Notes: a model not told the origin generated them from the letters alone. Numbered from the stretch's first letter, positions 23,025-34,730 are shown. The stretch: DNA of 64,000 bases from Alviniconcha marisindica (GCA_018857735.1 JABMCL010000715.1:1461896-1525895), one strand, 5' to 3'. Numbers and translations are program-made.

Positions 23025-24683
23025 TTAAAGGACAAGTCCAAGGTTTGGGGGTGATTTTTGACACGATTTCCGTTAAAGTTCGCTGAGAACAATGATGTAG
23101 GTGAAATTGTGATCTGAGCGTTATAAATGCATGAAAACAGGAATTTTCTGTCGTACCGAAAGCGTCGCCATGACGCTGAAAATCATGTGCACATATGCGC
23201 ATTACGTCACTCTGGGGAGTCGCTGCAGAATGGCTAGTAGCCACAGGGTTACCGACTTGAAAAAAATAACTTGATCCAGTTCGAATCTCCAAGGATGAGC
23301 TCCGACGCCTGTTGTCAGTAGCTGGGCCTTTGTTTATTTCCCCTTGTTATTTCATCTTTCTCGAGCCTTGTTAGGTGCGTGGCGTTTCAGTCTTTTCGTT
23401 CTGTTTACTCTAGCTTTCACAACAGGCTAGACCTCCCTTTTATTGGGTGTTTTATTTTATTTTCCCAATTTATCCATGTTTGTTTCATCATATGTAAAAA
23501 TTAAGTTTTGTTCGTTCTAGTTCAATAGACTAGCGATTTTGTGGCCTCCCTGGGTTAGGGTTTGGGGTTGGGCTAGTACCGGTTCTTGCCATTCACTGTT
23601 GTTTTCTTGGTTTGCCTTTTGTTTCTCGAGTTATATCGTTCATTTACAATGTACGAGTGAGGGGGTAGTCTCGATGTTTAACGAGACCTCTCATTCTTTC
23701 TTTGTGTGTGGTAGTTCGTGAGCGTCTGTTGCCCTGCCATGTTGTTGTCACTGTTAAGTGGGTTGTATCGTGTCCACGGATTACGTGTATCCAGCCTTTG
23801 TCCCGTTGCTCGCTGACATTACTCGTCTCCTCTTTCTTTTCAGAAAGTGTTGTTGTTTTTTCTCTCTTTTTCCCTTCTTTTTCACATTCGTTCTTTCTTT
23901 TTTTATCTTTTATTGGCCATTTCGTACCCGCTTGTTAGCTTGCCTGATTAGGGCAGATTTTGTATTTCTTGTCGTCTGCATTGTTTACATCCCGTGCTTT
24001 GTCATCGGTAGTCTGATTAGCATTTTACTTTATCAGTCTGCAGCCTTTGTTTTTCTAGATGAAAGCCGGTTAGTGAGGGTTAGTTTAGAGTTAGTTATGG
24101 TTAGTTTGGCTTTCCATCTGTTTGTCGTTGGCACAGTTATTTTTGCTCTGTGCTATTATGACTGTAGTCGTCCACTCCATTGTTGCAGACAGTAGTCTGT
24201 TAGACTGTTGTGATTTGGTGGTGTTTTTTTTTTTTTTTTTTTCTTTCTTCACCTTATGCTTGCAGGTAGGCAACCATTTGGGGTTTTGAGGTGGTTTCAG
24301 CTGTTTTGTTTCTTTCATTTGGTGTCAGCTGTTTGCTTGCCTGATTAGGGCAGCCATTTTTGTTTGCCACCAGCATTTGTGGTTTGGTCTTTCTTTCTTT
24401 GCCACAGGCATTTGTGGTCTGTTCTGTGTTTCTTTGCCACAGGCATTTGTGTACAGTCCCTTTCTTTCACGGCCGTTTTCTGCCGTAGGCATTCGTGTTA
24501 GACTTTTTGTCTTTGCCTTGTTAGCGCTTGTTTCAGGGTATTAGTGTATCTCTCAGTTTTTGATATCATGCTGTGCGCTTGCTGCTCGTCAGCTTCATCC
24601 TTGGAGATTCGAACCGGAATTTTTTACAAGTCGGTTACCCTGTGGACAGCCCTACAAATTCGGCTTTGAAGCAAACCCCATTT

Positions 24684-24860
24684 CCATAGTTCAGGAGCTG
24701 TGTGAGAGTCGAGGTGGACGTCCTGGACTGTCCGTCCTAACGAGCCTTCTGGTTTCCGTGGACGTAAAGAATTATTGCACCGTGCTTCGGCATTGGTCAC
24801 AACTTGTCCCTAATATGTCAACTAACATCTGAGGACATTAAGCATCACTTCATCATCATC
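24684..24860 (+). mobile_element. Two-tail SINE-like retroposon, copy 1, inserted in the THAP element
   Basis: 177 bp flanked by AACCCCATTT at 24674-24683 and 24861-24870. It starts near ATAGTTCAGGAGCTGTG. It carries one tail block ending GTGGACGTAAAG and a second ending GAGGACATTAAGC, and finishes in CATCATCATC. The near-identical copies are 27702-27876 and, on the minus strand, 28927-29100. There is no evident tRNA head, so it may be 5' truncated or derived from another pol III RNA. Confidence 0.9.
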
Positions 24861-24909
24861 AACCCCATTTGGTATTCCGCCATAAAGTTTACGAAATCGC
24901 ACTCAGCGA

Positions 24910-25088
24910 AATGCTCGCTACACAAATGGGCATGACTGAGGCGCAGCATCAAAGTCAGCTCGTTTGATTTGTACAAATTTGACCCATTTTCGCCACACAA
25001 CGGGTCGATTCCGCGGGAACTCGTGCATAGTTATGCTTTGGGTTGCTTGTGAGTTGTTACAGTTTGCTGCAACACAGTAGGCCGGCAT
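24910..25088 (-). pseudogene. THAP domain fragment in copy B
   Basis: The ATG at 25088 (minus strand) opens MPAYCVAANCNNSQ, then a histidine before EFPRNRP, then WRKWVKFVQ and ADFDAA. A CSEHFAECDF motif follows only after a frameshift around 24935. The tryptophan after the first helix, lost in copy A, is kept here, so B is the better preserved. The domain is complete in outline, but no downstream transposase body is present. Confidence 0.75.
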
Positions 25089-25346
25089 GGTTAGAGCTTT
25101 TTGTCGACCACACGCATACACATTCAATGAACAATCTAGGATGGCAACCGCACTGACTCCCCAGACTGACGTCACTTCCGAGAAAGTCACGTGACTGATG
25201 GAGAACCCGAGACAAAAAATAAAATCGATTAAAAACCAACATAATTTTTTTGTTTTCTGTTTCATTAAATCTCAGACTAGTGACTCATTTGTCAATCATT
25301 TCGATGGTCATTTTGCATACTTAGAAACCTTGGACTTTTCCTTTAA

Positions 25347-26780
25347 AATGTTGATGCAGCGTCTCCACAAATATGGTTCGACGAAATTGTAGTCCTTCGT
25401 GGCAATATAAACCGTGCCTTCTTTAGACCGGATCTTGTGGAGAGACTTGTTCCTCCTGCTGATCAATATCCAACTCGTTTCTGTGTTATGTGCTCAGCAT
25501 ACTAGTGATGATCAACGGCGAGTGGCTCGTTTTGTTCACTTTAATCTGTCTATGGCAGACTGATTTCAGGGTGTTCATGGCAGCATCAAGGAAACACTGT
25601 GCGTAAAACTTAAAGCTAAGAGCGACCACAAACGGAATTCTTTACGCAAATTTTAGAAAGAGAAATGTCCCACGCCAACAACAAATTTCCGAGAAGCTTC
25701 AGCCAGTCAGAACGTTTCAACTAATATTCCACGAGAAAATCTCGAAACATTAGTGACTCTCTTGTTTGCTCCAGAAACTAAAGCTGAGCAACGGAATGAA
25801 AGACAGCTGGCTTTCGAGCAAAATCGTTAAAATAATTCATGACGCACCCCTACTGCCGACGAAAGACATCTGCAGCTGCAATCAAATGAAGCAAATAACA
25901 TTTATTTGAATGCTAACACCAGACTTAAAAGATAACGCGATAAATTTAAAAGAAACTACCTTCATCAGACTCGAATGATCGTGCAGTTCACCTGTCAGCA
26001 TCGTACCTCATGGTGGTCAGACGGAAAGCTTGCGATGAGAGAGCTTACTGCAGAACCCTTCACTACTTTCCCCAGCAGACCAGTCAATGCCAACTTTTTA
26101 AGAATTGTGACTAGAATGTGTTGCCTTACTTTCTACAAAGCAGATTAAAAGATAAACAGATGCTCGTACAACAATAATCGTCTGCTACAGCCAGTCGGTA
26201 AACCAATAAGGATCGTCAATCACTGACAAAGACGACCCACTCGTCCGTCAGCAGTCTAAAACTTTATTCCATCGCAATGCATAAACAGAGCTAACTCCAC
26301 AAACCTTCCCGATACGGCATAATCGAAACCGTTCAAGTATTGACAAATCTGCTGTTTTGTTCTGGATAATCTGCCAAATGCGCATCTAGGTCAACATATT
26401 ATACAGGCTTTCAAAATGTTACGTAAAATACCAGAAGCTAGAATAGAATACCAGAATACCATATACCAAGATATATATTATGACGTATTGTGACTATTTT
26501 TGTGACGTCCAGCGCGAGAGACACAGAAACAAATGACAATCTGCTTACCACAGGCCAAAATGGTCTGAATATTATGAGAATTTGTCACAGCATCAAATCG
26601 AAAATTATGCATGTTCTACTAGGCTTTGGTTGTCCTAATTTATATGTGACAATAAACATACTTTTGGGAAGTAAATGCCATCGTGTTTCGATTGACTAGA
26701 CAACTTCGAAGGGGTAATAAAATGTGCAGTGGACCTTTCGGCACGTGGTGACAAGACGTGCCGGGGAGACAAAACATGCC
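25347..26780. other. Unassigned stretch, possibly degenerate coding sequence
   Basis: Short protein-like segments occur on the plus strand in changing frames: RPDLVERLVPPADQYPTRF near 25425-25480, and ENLETLVTLLFAPETKAEQR near 25730-25800. These could be relics of a transposon or gene, but I recognise no family and every frame is broken within about 60 codons. Confidence 0.3.
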
Positions 26781-26797
26781 GGCAGTGCATCAAACTT

Positions 26798-26836
26798 GGC
26801 ACGGTTTGTCACCTTACCATGGTGACAAAACGTGCC
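26798..26836. repeat. Short hairpin with 16-bp arms
   Basis: GGCACGGTTTGTCACC (26798-26813) and GGTGACAAAACGTGCC (26821-26836) pair with one mismatch across a 7-base loop. Related half-copies of the GTGACAAGACGTGCC motif lie at about 26748-26762. Confidence 0.85.
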
Positions 26837-27701
26837 GCAAGAATGCGTTGGCGCCGTGCTGCTGCACAGCGCGGCTGCACAAGGATTTGAAACTGAGACG
26901 TCGCACTTTTTCCTTGTTGAATGCAAGCATTGAACAAACTTTTATGTCAGTACTTTTACTGCAAAACTGAATGGACAGTTCCCTTTGCCTCTCAGGACTT
27001 ATATATCAGATCAGTTATAAAGCATAACACAAGAGAATGATTTCAGTCAGTATGATGACGTGCCAAGTTAAAGTATTTAAAATATAGTGGCCGCATGTTT
27101 CTTATGTAAACGGTCGATCGAAGTAGCAGGTTGGAAGTAAGCAAGAACAAACGAGCCACAGCCAGTTATTCCTGTTTTATTCTTCTTCTTTTTCTTTTTT
27201 GTTTGTTTGATGGTATCTGCGAGAGGCCGTTGAATCGCCTCTCGCATTCTCTCGCACCATGTCTTTCAGTGAGGTTCAAAGTAATAACACGTAAAACATA
27301 CGTAAAATAATTATTACAATTGTAGGGGAGCGGGATGGGGAATGAGGGAAGCAGATTGGAAGCATGAAGAGTCACAAGTGAGCGGTTGCCATAACTTTTA
27401 ATTACACCAACCAGGAAACAGTGTCTGTGTTGGAAAAGACACAAGCAAACAAAACATTTAGACCATGAAAGCAAACGTAAAGACTAAACAACAGCAATTA
27501 TCTAATAAATACAGTAACCATGTAGTACTATAATACATGATGGTAATTGACAAAATGATCAATAATCAAGCACATAAATTGTGTGCATGACTTGCACTTA
27601 AAACCAGTATCTCACAGTGTCGCGGTGAGTATACAAGAGACGGCCAGTCAATTAATGATGAACTCCCAGTATATAATAGTATACAATAAAGTAACAGTGC
27701 A

Positions 27702-27876
27702 TAGTTCAGGAGCTGTGTGAGTCGAGGTGGCCGTCCTGAGCTGTCCGTCCTAACGAGCCTTCTGGTTTCCGTGGACGTAAAGAATTATTGAACCGTGCTT
27801 CGGCATTGGTCACAACTTGTCCCTAATATGTCAACTGACATCTGAGGACATTAAGCATCACTTCATCATCATCATC
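27702..27876 (+). mobile_element. Two-tail SINE-like retroposon, copy 2
   Basis: 175 bp flanked by an 11-bp perfect target duplication GTAACAGTGCA (27691-27701 and 27877-27887). The structure is as in 24684-24860, with the (CAT)n 3' end. Confidence 0.92.
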
Positions 27877-28926
27877 GTAACAGTGCAAAATGATACGGAT
27901 TACCAAGATCATTCTTAACTAAACAGGAAGAGTGAGATAATTGTTACAGCAGTTCCACTTAAGCACACAACAAGACGGACAGTGACACGTGTAGCACTTG
28001 GGACCATGCCGTGAACGGGAGGAAGTCAGTCATAAACTGACCGGCTCAAGCCTCGTTACTCAACGCGTGTACAAAAGGGCTACAGCATGTCACTATTACT
28101 GACTAGCAGAGCATATTTCAACGTCAAGGGTCTTACTGACGCGGGTAGCGTATCAAGAATCTTAAGCTGCTGATCTAGCTGCAGCTGTCTGCTCGGTTAG
28201 TGAACAGAGACAAAGACCTAGTTGCCACTACTGATGTGCATCACCGGCCAGTTCGGGTACACGCAGAAAGACCCGGAAAGGGTTTACAAGCTAAGTCTAA
28301 ATGAAACTCTCGGCCATACAAAAGCCGGATCAAAACAGAAATGACAATCACCGTTTATACAATCACCCCTATGCACTAAACCATATTCAACGAGTAAAAT
28401 GAACATTCGACAACTATGAAGTCAACATCTTCAAAGTGTTAGCCATGATATACCACCAATTTCATGTAGAAAACAGATCGGTAGGAAACAATGAAGTTGT
28501 GCCGCGCCGCAGAGATCTGCGGCACGGCCACACAAGGCGGAACCATACTTTAGAGGGATAAACCCAACAATGGCAGCACAACATACTAGCTACACATCAG
28601 CTAACCAGGGATAGCTGCATACATGTTGGAAACACTGGTCACCCTGTGGCATAAAGGCTTAAGATCTGAACACACAAGCAATGTACACTGACGCCATGAC
28701 GGCAATCATGCCGAAATTTCCCACGTGTTTGAACCAAAATCAAGGCACGTTGTGAATATAGTAGCATACATCATTTACATCAATACGAAACAACAGAATA
28801 ATAAGCCATAGAAAAATAACTACTAGCAGGCTCTTCCCTGAATCAGATGCATTGGTGCCCAGGTAACGCGCACACTACAAGGCGACCTGCTTCTGCAGGG
28901 ACACTGGGGGAAAGAGGACGAGGCGG

Positions 28927-29100
28927 TGGTGGTGAAGTGTTGCTTAATGTCCTCAGATGTCAGTTGACATATTAGGGACAAGCTGAGACCAATGCCGAAG
29001 CATGGTTCAATATAGCTTTACGTCCACGGAAACCAGAAGGCTCGTTAGGACGGACAGCCCAGGACGGCCACCTCGACTCTCACACAGCTCCTGAACTATC
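28927..29100 (-). mobile_element. Two-tail SINE-like retroposon, copy 3
   Basis: 174 bp on the minus strand, flanked by a 12-bp perfect duplication AGGACGAGGCGG (28915-28926 and 29101-29112). It interrupts the dispersed repeat 27310-29235, so it is the younger of the two. Confidence 0.93.
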
Positions 29101-29235
29101 AGGACGAGGCGGGCCCAGCGCGCAAGTTTTAACACTTCAGATAATTAGGACCATAAAACTCCCACCCAATCAAAAAAGAGAAAGGACGTCAGGAAAGAAA
29201 AGGTTAAAGGGTCATAGCCCTGGACACACAAATAT

Positions 29236-30035
29236 TACAGTGTTCCAGGCGAGATCAAAAGATCTTAGAGGAGGGAGGTGGAGCTGGACCCTCAACTTAG
29301 CCCAGAAGAGATCATGAGTAGGGAGGTGGAGCTGGGCTAAGAAAGCTGGACTTCCTTTGCTCGAGTTGTCCAAGTTGTTCTTCAACAGCAGTGCAACGGA
29401 CATTGTCTTTGTGACTCTGGCCAAGCACAGCAGTTGAAACAGCAATTGCGCAGTGCACAAGTCGTTGGGCAATGGCGAGGGGACACCGCCCTAACACTTC
29501 CGTTGTTCTGGCGGCGGTCCACGGTCTCTCCTGTCTTTTTCGGGCGGTTTCCGCGGTCGAACCTTCACTCTGTCGTCCTCTTCCCACTCTGTCCCCGTCC
29601 CTAATAGGCCATCTCGCCTCCGTGGACGTAAAGCACCAAGAAAGAAGAAAAGGCGAGATCAAGAGGAGGGAGATGGAGCTGGACCCTAAAGTTAGCCCAG
29701 AAGAGATCATGAGCAGTGAGGTGGAGCTGGGCTGCGAAAGTTGGACTTCTTTCGCTTCGGGTTGTTCCTCAACAGCAGTGCAACGGACATTGTCTTTGTG
29801 ACTGCCCAGCACGGCAGTTGAAACAGCAAATGCGCAGTGCACTAGTCGCTGCGCAATGGCGAGGGGACACCGCCTTAACACTTCCATTGTTCTGGCGGCG
29901 GTCCACGGTCCCTCCGGTCTTTTTCGGGCGGTATCCGCGGTCGAGTCTTCACTCTTTCGTCCTCCCCCCCCCCCCCCCCCCCCCCTCACCCCCGTCCCTA
30001 ATAAAGCAACCTCGGTTCTGTGGACGTAAAGCAAA
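29236..30035 (+). repeat. Two tandem copies of a ~400-bp repeat ending in the shared GTGGACGTAAAGC tail
   Basis: Units of about 29236-29640 and 29655-30035 both run from GGTGGAGCTGGACCCT or GATGGAGCTGGACCCT through AACAGCAGTGCAACGGACAT and TCTTTTTCGGGCGGT. Both end in CCGTCCCTAATA plus CCGTGGACGTAAAGC or CTGTGGACGTAAAGC. Unit 2 contains a long C run at about 29957-29985. A third, shortened unit is at 35177-35525. The 254-codon minus-strand frame across this block is only a readthrough of repeat sequence. Confidence 0.8.
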
Positions 30036-30234
30036 ATGGTCAAGGTCACACACACAGTGCACTCGGTTACACGCAATTAAATGACGTCATAATCCTCTAC
30101 CACACCCAAAGAAAAAGCTAGTGATACTGACAAAGTGGCATGCAGAGTACAATAACACAAACACAATGTGCAGATGCACTCGGTTACATCCCCCCTTGCT
30201 CAGTCAGTCACCACGAGCGTCCGCGCTGGTGAAT

Positions 30235-30625
30235 TAACAGTAACATCATGCGAAGGCTACCAAGGGCTGAATTAACAAATCGTCTCAGTAGAACCTTCCC
30301 GATACTTAGTGACCACTAATGCCCTCATTGATGGAACACACGACAGAAGATCATTCTGGAGCTAGATCTACTAAGAGATGAATTAACAAACAATCCAAGC
30401 AGCCGCACGACGATGCACTCAGGGACTACTGAGAGTTGAACTAATAAAACAACAAAGTACAGCCCACACAGAACTACAATACACTATAAATTCAGGAGCT
30501 ACTGGGAGTTGAACTAAAAAATCAAAGTAGAACCCACGCAGAACGACAATACACTATTATTATTCAGGAGCTACTAAGAGTTGAACTAACAAATCATCCG
30601 AGTAGAACTCAAACAAAACCACTTT
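30235..30625 (+). repeat. Degenerate minisatellite, ~70-bp unit, about five copies
   Basis: Successive units contain GAGCTACTGGGAGTTGAACT-like cores followed by AACAAATCA and AGTAGAACCCA-like ends. The three most similar are at about 30419, 30490 and 30563. The sequence from here to 31780 holds no supportable gene. Confidence 0.7.
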
Positions 30626-31782
30626 AAACAACAGCAACAGTTCCATTTTTCCAACCTAGTACCAACTTTGACCAACTTTACAAACAAACAATCTCAGAAC
30701 AACGACGATTGCATTGCAACCAAAGGATGACAGGATTGCAGCATTTAAGCCGAGAAACCCAGGTCTTCCTACAACATTTGTTTGCTCTCCGTCACAGATG
30801 CATAGGCTACATACGCGCACAGATGTAAAAGCACAAATAAGATTACACTGCTCAAGAAAAATGGAAGTTGTAGCAAATATAGAGTAACAATCAACTAACC
30901 GATGTAATCACACTCACTGAGAACCCCAATAGACTGTATAAGGCAGGTATCTCTGCATACAAATCCAAATATATACAAAATGCAGCACAGATACAATCGT
31001 GATTTTCCACAGGTACCAGCAATCTTCCCGAGGTCATACAAAGTATAACTGACGCTTCTTCGTTTTCCAAGCGTGATTACCAGATGTCAAATTCAGTCAA
31101 CATAATCCTAAGCAACTGTACGACGTTACATAAATTTACCTCGATTTAACAAAAACAGCATCAGCAGTTAACACATTACAGGTCCATGCAAAAGGAAACA
31201 AGCTAATGCAATGAAAGGTATACACTCGAAATAGCAAGACAATTAAGTTACATGCTAAATCTAAACCAGTGCCGCTAAGTCTGCAACCCTTTAAAATACA
31301 AACACAAGTCATTACCGAACGACCATACCAAGCATCACGTTCCCTTCTTTTTCCTAAAACATGGCAACTTGACAACAACAATCAGATGCATACATGTTCA
31401 AAACAACAACACAGAATAGAGACTCGACCTGTACATGTTTCTAAACATTCTCTGCAATCGCAACTCAGACATTGACCTCAACGACACACAGAATCCAGTC
31501 GAAAGGGACGTCATTCACACAGACAAGTCCACAAACAGGGCTAAACATGCAGAGATGTAGAAAACTGGATCCAGTCTGTTTTGCACTTCGTGGTACTCGC
31601 CTTCCGTGGGGCTCTCCCCCAGCTGTCAAATACTCGACAGCTAACAACCAGTTAGATTTCACACAGCACTGTGACGCTGCGCAAGTCACAAGAAAACACC
31701 CGGCCAACACCTACTGAAGTAACAGAAGGTAACAATTTCATAAAAAATAAAATAAAATAAAAACTCTGCAAATTATGCTCAA

Positions 31783-32262
31783 CTGGTCAGATCCCGTGGG
31801 GCCTGACGCACAGCCTGCCTCAGCTCGTCGTACACGTTCTCGTTGTCAATTTATCTTGTGCAGCATGTAGATCAAGATGTAGACCAGGAACCGATCCTCC
31901 TCTGTGTAGTTCTACCGCTCTTGTTCGTCTGGTTGTCCATCAGCCCACCTGGCTGGATGACAGCGTTGTCCAACCGGAGCTTTCTCTCGGCGCGCTCAAC
32001 GTTGCGAAATAATCCACGAGGTGTTTGTCTAGTGATGGCGGACCAGGTTCCATGCCGTCGAAGGACTGAGTTAGGATGGTTGATGCACTTCCTCAGATGT
32101 GTCAGAATGTTCAGCAGGCGCATCTGGTCGGCGGAATTTCCCGTCCCGTTCACCACATCAAAGTTCTTCATCGGGACCTTGGTGTAAAGTTCTCCCTGCA
32201 TCTTGCTGAGGTCGACAATGATCTTGGTTTCTGTCGTGTTCTTTTCCTTTGACCTCCAACGC
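31783..32262 (-). pseudogene. ISWI (SMARCA5/SNF2H-like) chromatin-remodeller pseudogene, retrocopy-like
   Basis: Read on the minus strand, it begins [19 protein letters not shown], then [17 protein letters not shown], the start of the ISWI helicase C-terminal half. A jump follows to [20 protein letters not shown], the end of the ATPase region. Then comes EEDRFLVYI and, after frame slips, ENVYDELRQAVRQAP, which resembles the SLIDE domain. Real ISWI proteins are about 1000 residues; here most of the middle is deleted and frames shift. Adjacent domains without introns suggest a reverse-transcribed copy. A functional ISWI gene must lie elsewhere. Confidence 0.85.
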
Positions 32263-32660
32263 TGTGACCGTTAGACGTTTATCTGTTGTTGGTCTGGGGT
32301 GTTATTTGGCTTCCCTACTTCCAATCCTGCTCGTCAGTGTTAAGTTAGACTTCGGTCAGAGCGCCGGATGTCTCGTCCCGTCACGTAAGTCTACAGTCAC
32401 GTCTGCTGTGTCGTAAATCTGCAAATGGGGTACGGATGACCTATAACCTTACATCCCCCTTTCTCTAGTTTTAAACTAATTTAACTTTACCCCAATATTT
32501 TTAGAACTGTTCTTTGTCTTTGGAACAACGCTTCCTCTTTGAACTACTGAACCCAAAAGAACAACAACAGTAAAATAAACTGACCCACGCTGCAAATACT
32601 TATTAAATACTATGCAGTTCATAGTTATTCTTGATCAAGCTACGCTGCCCACATTAAAGA

Positions 32661-33763
32661 TCAAGTTTTGGGGGGCGCTTTCACAACACGACCGCTTCTG
32701 GTTGTTGTCTGCTCAGGGTGAGACGTTGCCGCACTTGGAGTAGGAGGCAGCGGTGAGGCAGACTGCGTTGTGGTCGCTTGGGGCTTCACTGGGGCAGGGT
32801 CCAGATCCATCTGAAAGTTGTCCTCCACAGGACCTGGCAATGTCGATGGAACTGCAGGGTTGAACCTCGGATGAGATGGCGGTGTCGAACGTCGTCGGTT
32901 CAGGTGTCTTCTGTTCCTTCTGAGTAGTCCTGACGGCATTCTGACTGTCCAATAGGCCTCACGACTTCAGCCTCCACCTCGACAGGTTCCTTGATCCAGG
33001 AGACAGAGTAGGAAGTGGGGTAGCTCTGTGCTGTCTGTCAAAAAATTTCTTCTGCACTTCCTTCTGATTTGCGTTCACCAACTTCATGTCAGACAGCCTG
33101 GGCCAGTCGGGTGCAAGTGAGGCAGGGACGGCAGGCACTCGCGTCCTCAGACGACGGCCCATAGACATTTCTGCTGGACTGAAACCACACTGGAGAGGGG
33201 TCGCTCTGTAGTTAAGTAGCGCCAGATAGAGATCCTCAGCTTTCAGCAGAAAGTTCTTTACTGTCTGTACTGCTCTCTCAGCCTCTCCATTTGCTTGGGT
33301 AATGGGGACTGCTGGTTTCCTCGGTAAATCCGTAGTCCGTCGCAAATCGGGCGAATTTGTCAGATGCAAACTGCGGTCCATTATCCGACTGGACGACTTT
33401 GAGGATCCCATGTCGGGCAAATAGGTTCTTGCAGTGAGCAGTCACAGTCTCTGAAGAAGTTGATGACTATAGGTGGGCCAGCTTAATGTTGCGAGAGAAG
33501 TAGTCTACCACCAGTAGATACTGCTGACCACACCACAAATCCATCCCAACTTTCTGCCACGGGTAGTCAGGAAAACTGCTCGGCTTCAATGGTTCAGGTC
33601 TGGCTTTTCTCTCTTTCTCACAGGTTGCACAGTTCTCTACCATGGACTGAATCTGTTGGGATAGTCCCGGCCACCACTCAGAACACTTGGCTAATGCTCT
33701 GCACTTGACGATGCCTTGATGGCCATCGTGTATTTTGCTCAATATGTCCCTCCTCAGTTCCAC
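32661..33763 (-). pseudogene. Integrase and C-terminal tail of the gypsy remnant
   Basis: The zinc-binding region reads KIHDGHQGIVKCRALAK with a downstream ENCATCEKE pair. The first catalytic aspartate region is VGMDLWCGQQYLLVVDYFSR. After frame slips come the second aspartate region (near 33380) and NGEAERAVQTVKNFL with the third catalytic residue, Glu. Then the LNYRATPLQCGFSPAEMSMG motif common in these elements. At least two frameshifts separate the parts. Confidence 0.87.
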
Positions 33764-34727
33764 TGGGATGACGAGCCTGGTGCGGCAGAGTAAGAGTCCT
33801 TCATTCTGCCAAGACCTGAGTAGAGCTTCGGATACACCTCTCTGTAGTTGATAGTTGTGCTCTGGACAGACTCCACACGTTGAATCAGGTGCAGTGCTTC
33901 AATCGCTGGTCTGCCGAGCAGTGGCTCATGCAGATTCTTCACAGAGCACCCTTGCAATCCATCTTCGAACTGAACTTGCCCAACACTTGCAGCGAGTTTT
34001 GGCCAGGGCCAAACAGTTCTTTCGTAGACTTCTGGAGCGGTGTCTTCTTCCTCGGAACGCAGGTGTCTGGGATCACTGTCACATCAGCACCCGTGTCCAT
34101 CTTGAAGCGCACTCTTTGATTCTCCATAAAAACATGGACATGCCATGCCTCAGTTCCCATCGTCTTGGAAACTGTACCCAGAAATGCATTTTCCACTGAC
34201 TGTTCAGTCACATCACTGACATCTCTGTGAGACCGGGCTTTATGTTCACCAGACTTTACAGCCCTGCTGTAGCACATTGCGGCGTAATGTCCCTTTCTAG
34301 AATACTTGTAGCATTTTGCATCTCTGGCGGGACACAGGTCCTGTGGTTTATGCGACCTTCCACATTTCTTGCATTTCTTATGCTGTGCGGGTGTAGTCCC
34401 AGTGTTTTTTCTCTGGTTCACTCTATCTACTACCCCTGGTGTACCACTCATGATCGCCTTTGTTTGCAGATGTGATGACTCATGTGCTCGACACACTTCT
34501 ATGCATGATGCCAGAGTCAGCTTTCTGTCTTCTAGAAGTTTCTGACGAACTGTGTCATCTCTCACTCCAAGGCCTCCTATATCCCTGAGCATGCGTTCCT
34601 CGTTTGTCTTGAAATTGCACGTCTTGGCAAGCTTCCGCAAAGAGGATACATAAGCATCCTGTCTCTCCCTCCTCTTGGTTTCTTTGTTGAAGAGAAAGCG
34701 AGAGGCGATATCAACGGCCTTCTTCTT
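33754..34727 (-). pseudogene. gag C-terminus and protease of the gypsy remnant
   Basis: Gag reads FNKETKRRERQDAY and RKLAKTCNFKTNEERMLRD. Then come the zinc-knuckle cysteines (CKKCGRSHKPQDLC and CYKYSRKGHYAAMC, where one Cys position is replaced by Tyr-Ser). The protease has an intact active site MDTGADVTVIP. After a stop near 33939 and a frame change, LLGRPAIEALHLI follows. This segment normally sits just before RT, but here the sequence runs within about 60 codons into integrase. Confidence 0.87.
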
Positions 34728-34730
34728 CTT

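Larger units (their letters stand above)
23025..25346 (-). mobile_element. THAP-encoding TTAA-bounded DNA transposon, copy B
   Basis: Inverted copy of 8818-10937, bounded by TTAA at 23025-23028 and 25343-25346 with mirror-image ends TTAAAGGACAAGTCCAAGGT and CTTTTCCTTTAA. It is about 200 bp longer because a SINE (24684-24860) with a 10-bp duplication interrupts it. The composite interior with its second inverted-repeat pair is present too, so that structure predates the separation of the copies. Confidence 0.77.
27310..29235 (+). repeat. Dispersed repeat, longer copy, interrupted by two SINE insertions
   Basis: The left edge (GAGCGGGATGGGGAATGAGG, about 27330) and right edge (CATAAAACTCCCACCCAATC, near 29153) are both found joined closely together at 38590-38940, with about 1.4 kb of interior missing there. 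The interior has no coding frame. Nature unknown: a non-autonomous element and its deletion derivative would fit. Confidence 0.55.
32453..34730 (-). mobile_element. Ty3/gypsy retrotransposon remnant lacking reverse transcriptase
   Basis: The order on the minus strand is gag zinc knuckle, protease, integrase and a C-terminal tail ending TRSGRVVKAPP, typical of Ty3/gypsy elements. A purine-rich PPT-like AAAGGGGGA followed by TGTAAGG lies at the 3' side (near 32453-32465). No upstream LTR was found and gag is cut at about 34727. RT and RNase H are entirely absent between protease and integrase, so it could not move on its own. Confidence 0.88.

Noticed and set aside
29312..30076. 254-codon open frame on the minus strand, the second longest in the window
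   Set aside because: It runs across two tandem copies of a 400-bp repeat and a poly-C run, repeats its own sequence (ARKRPEGPWTAARTMEVL-like twice) and reads against the shared SINE-type tail.
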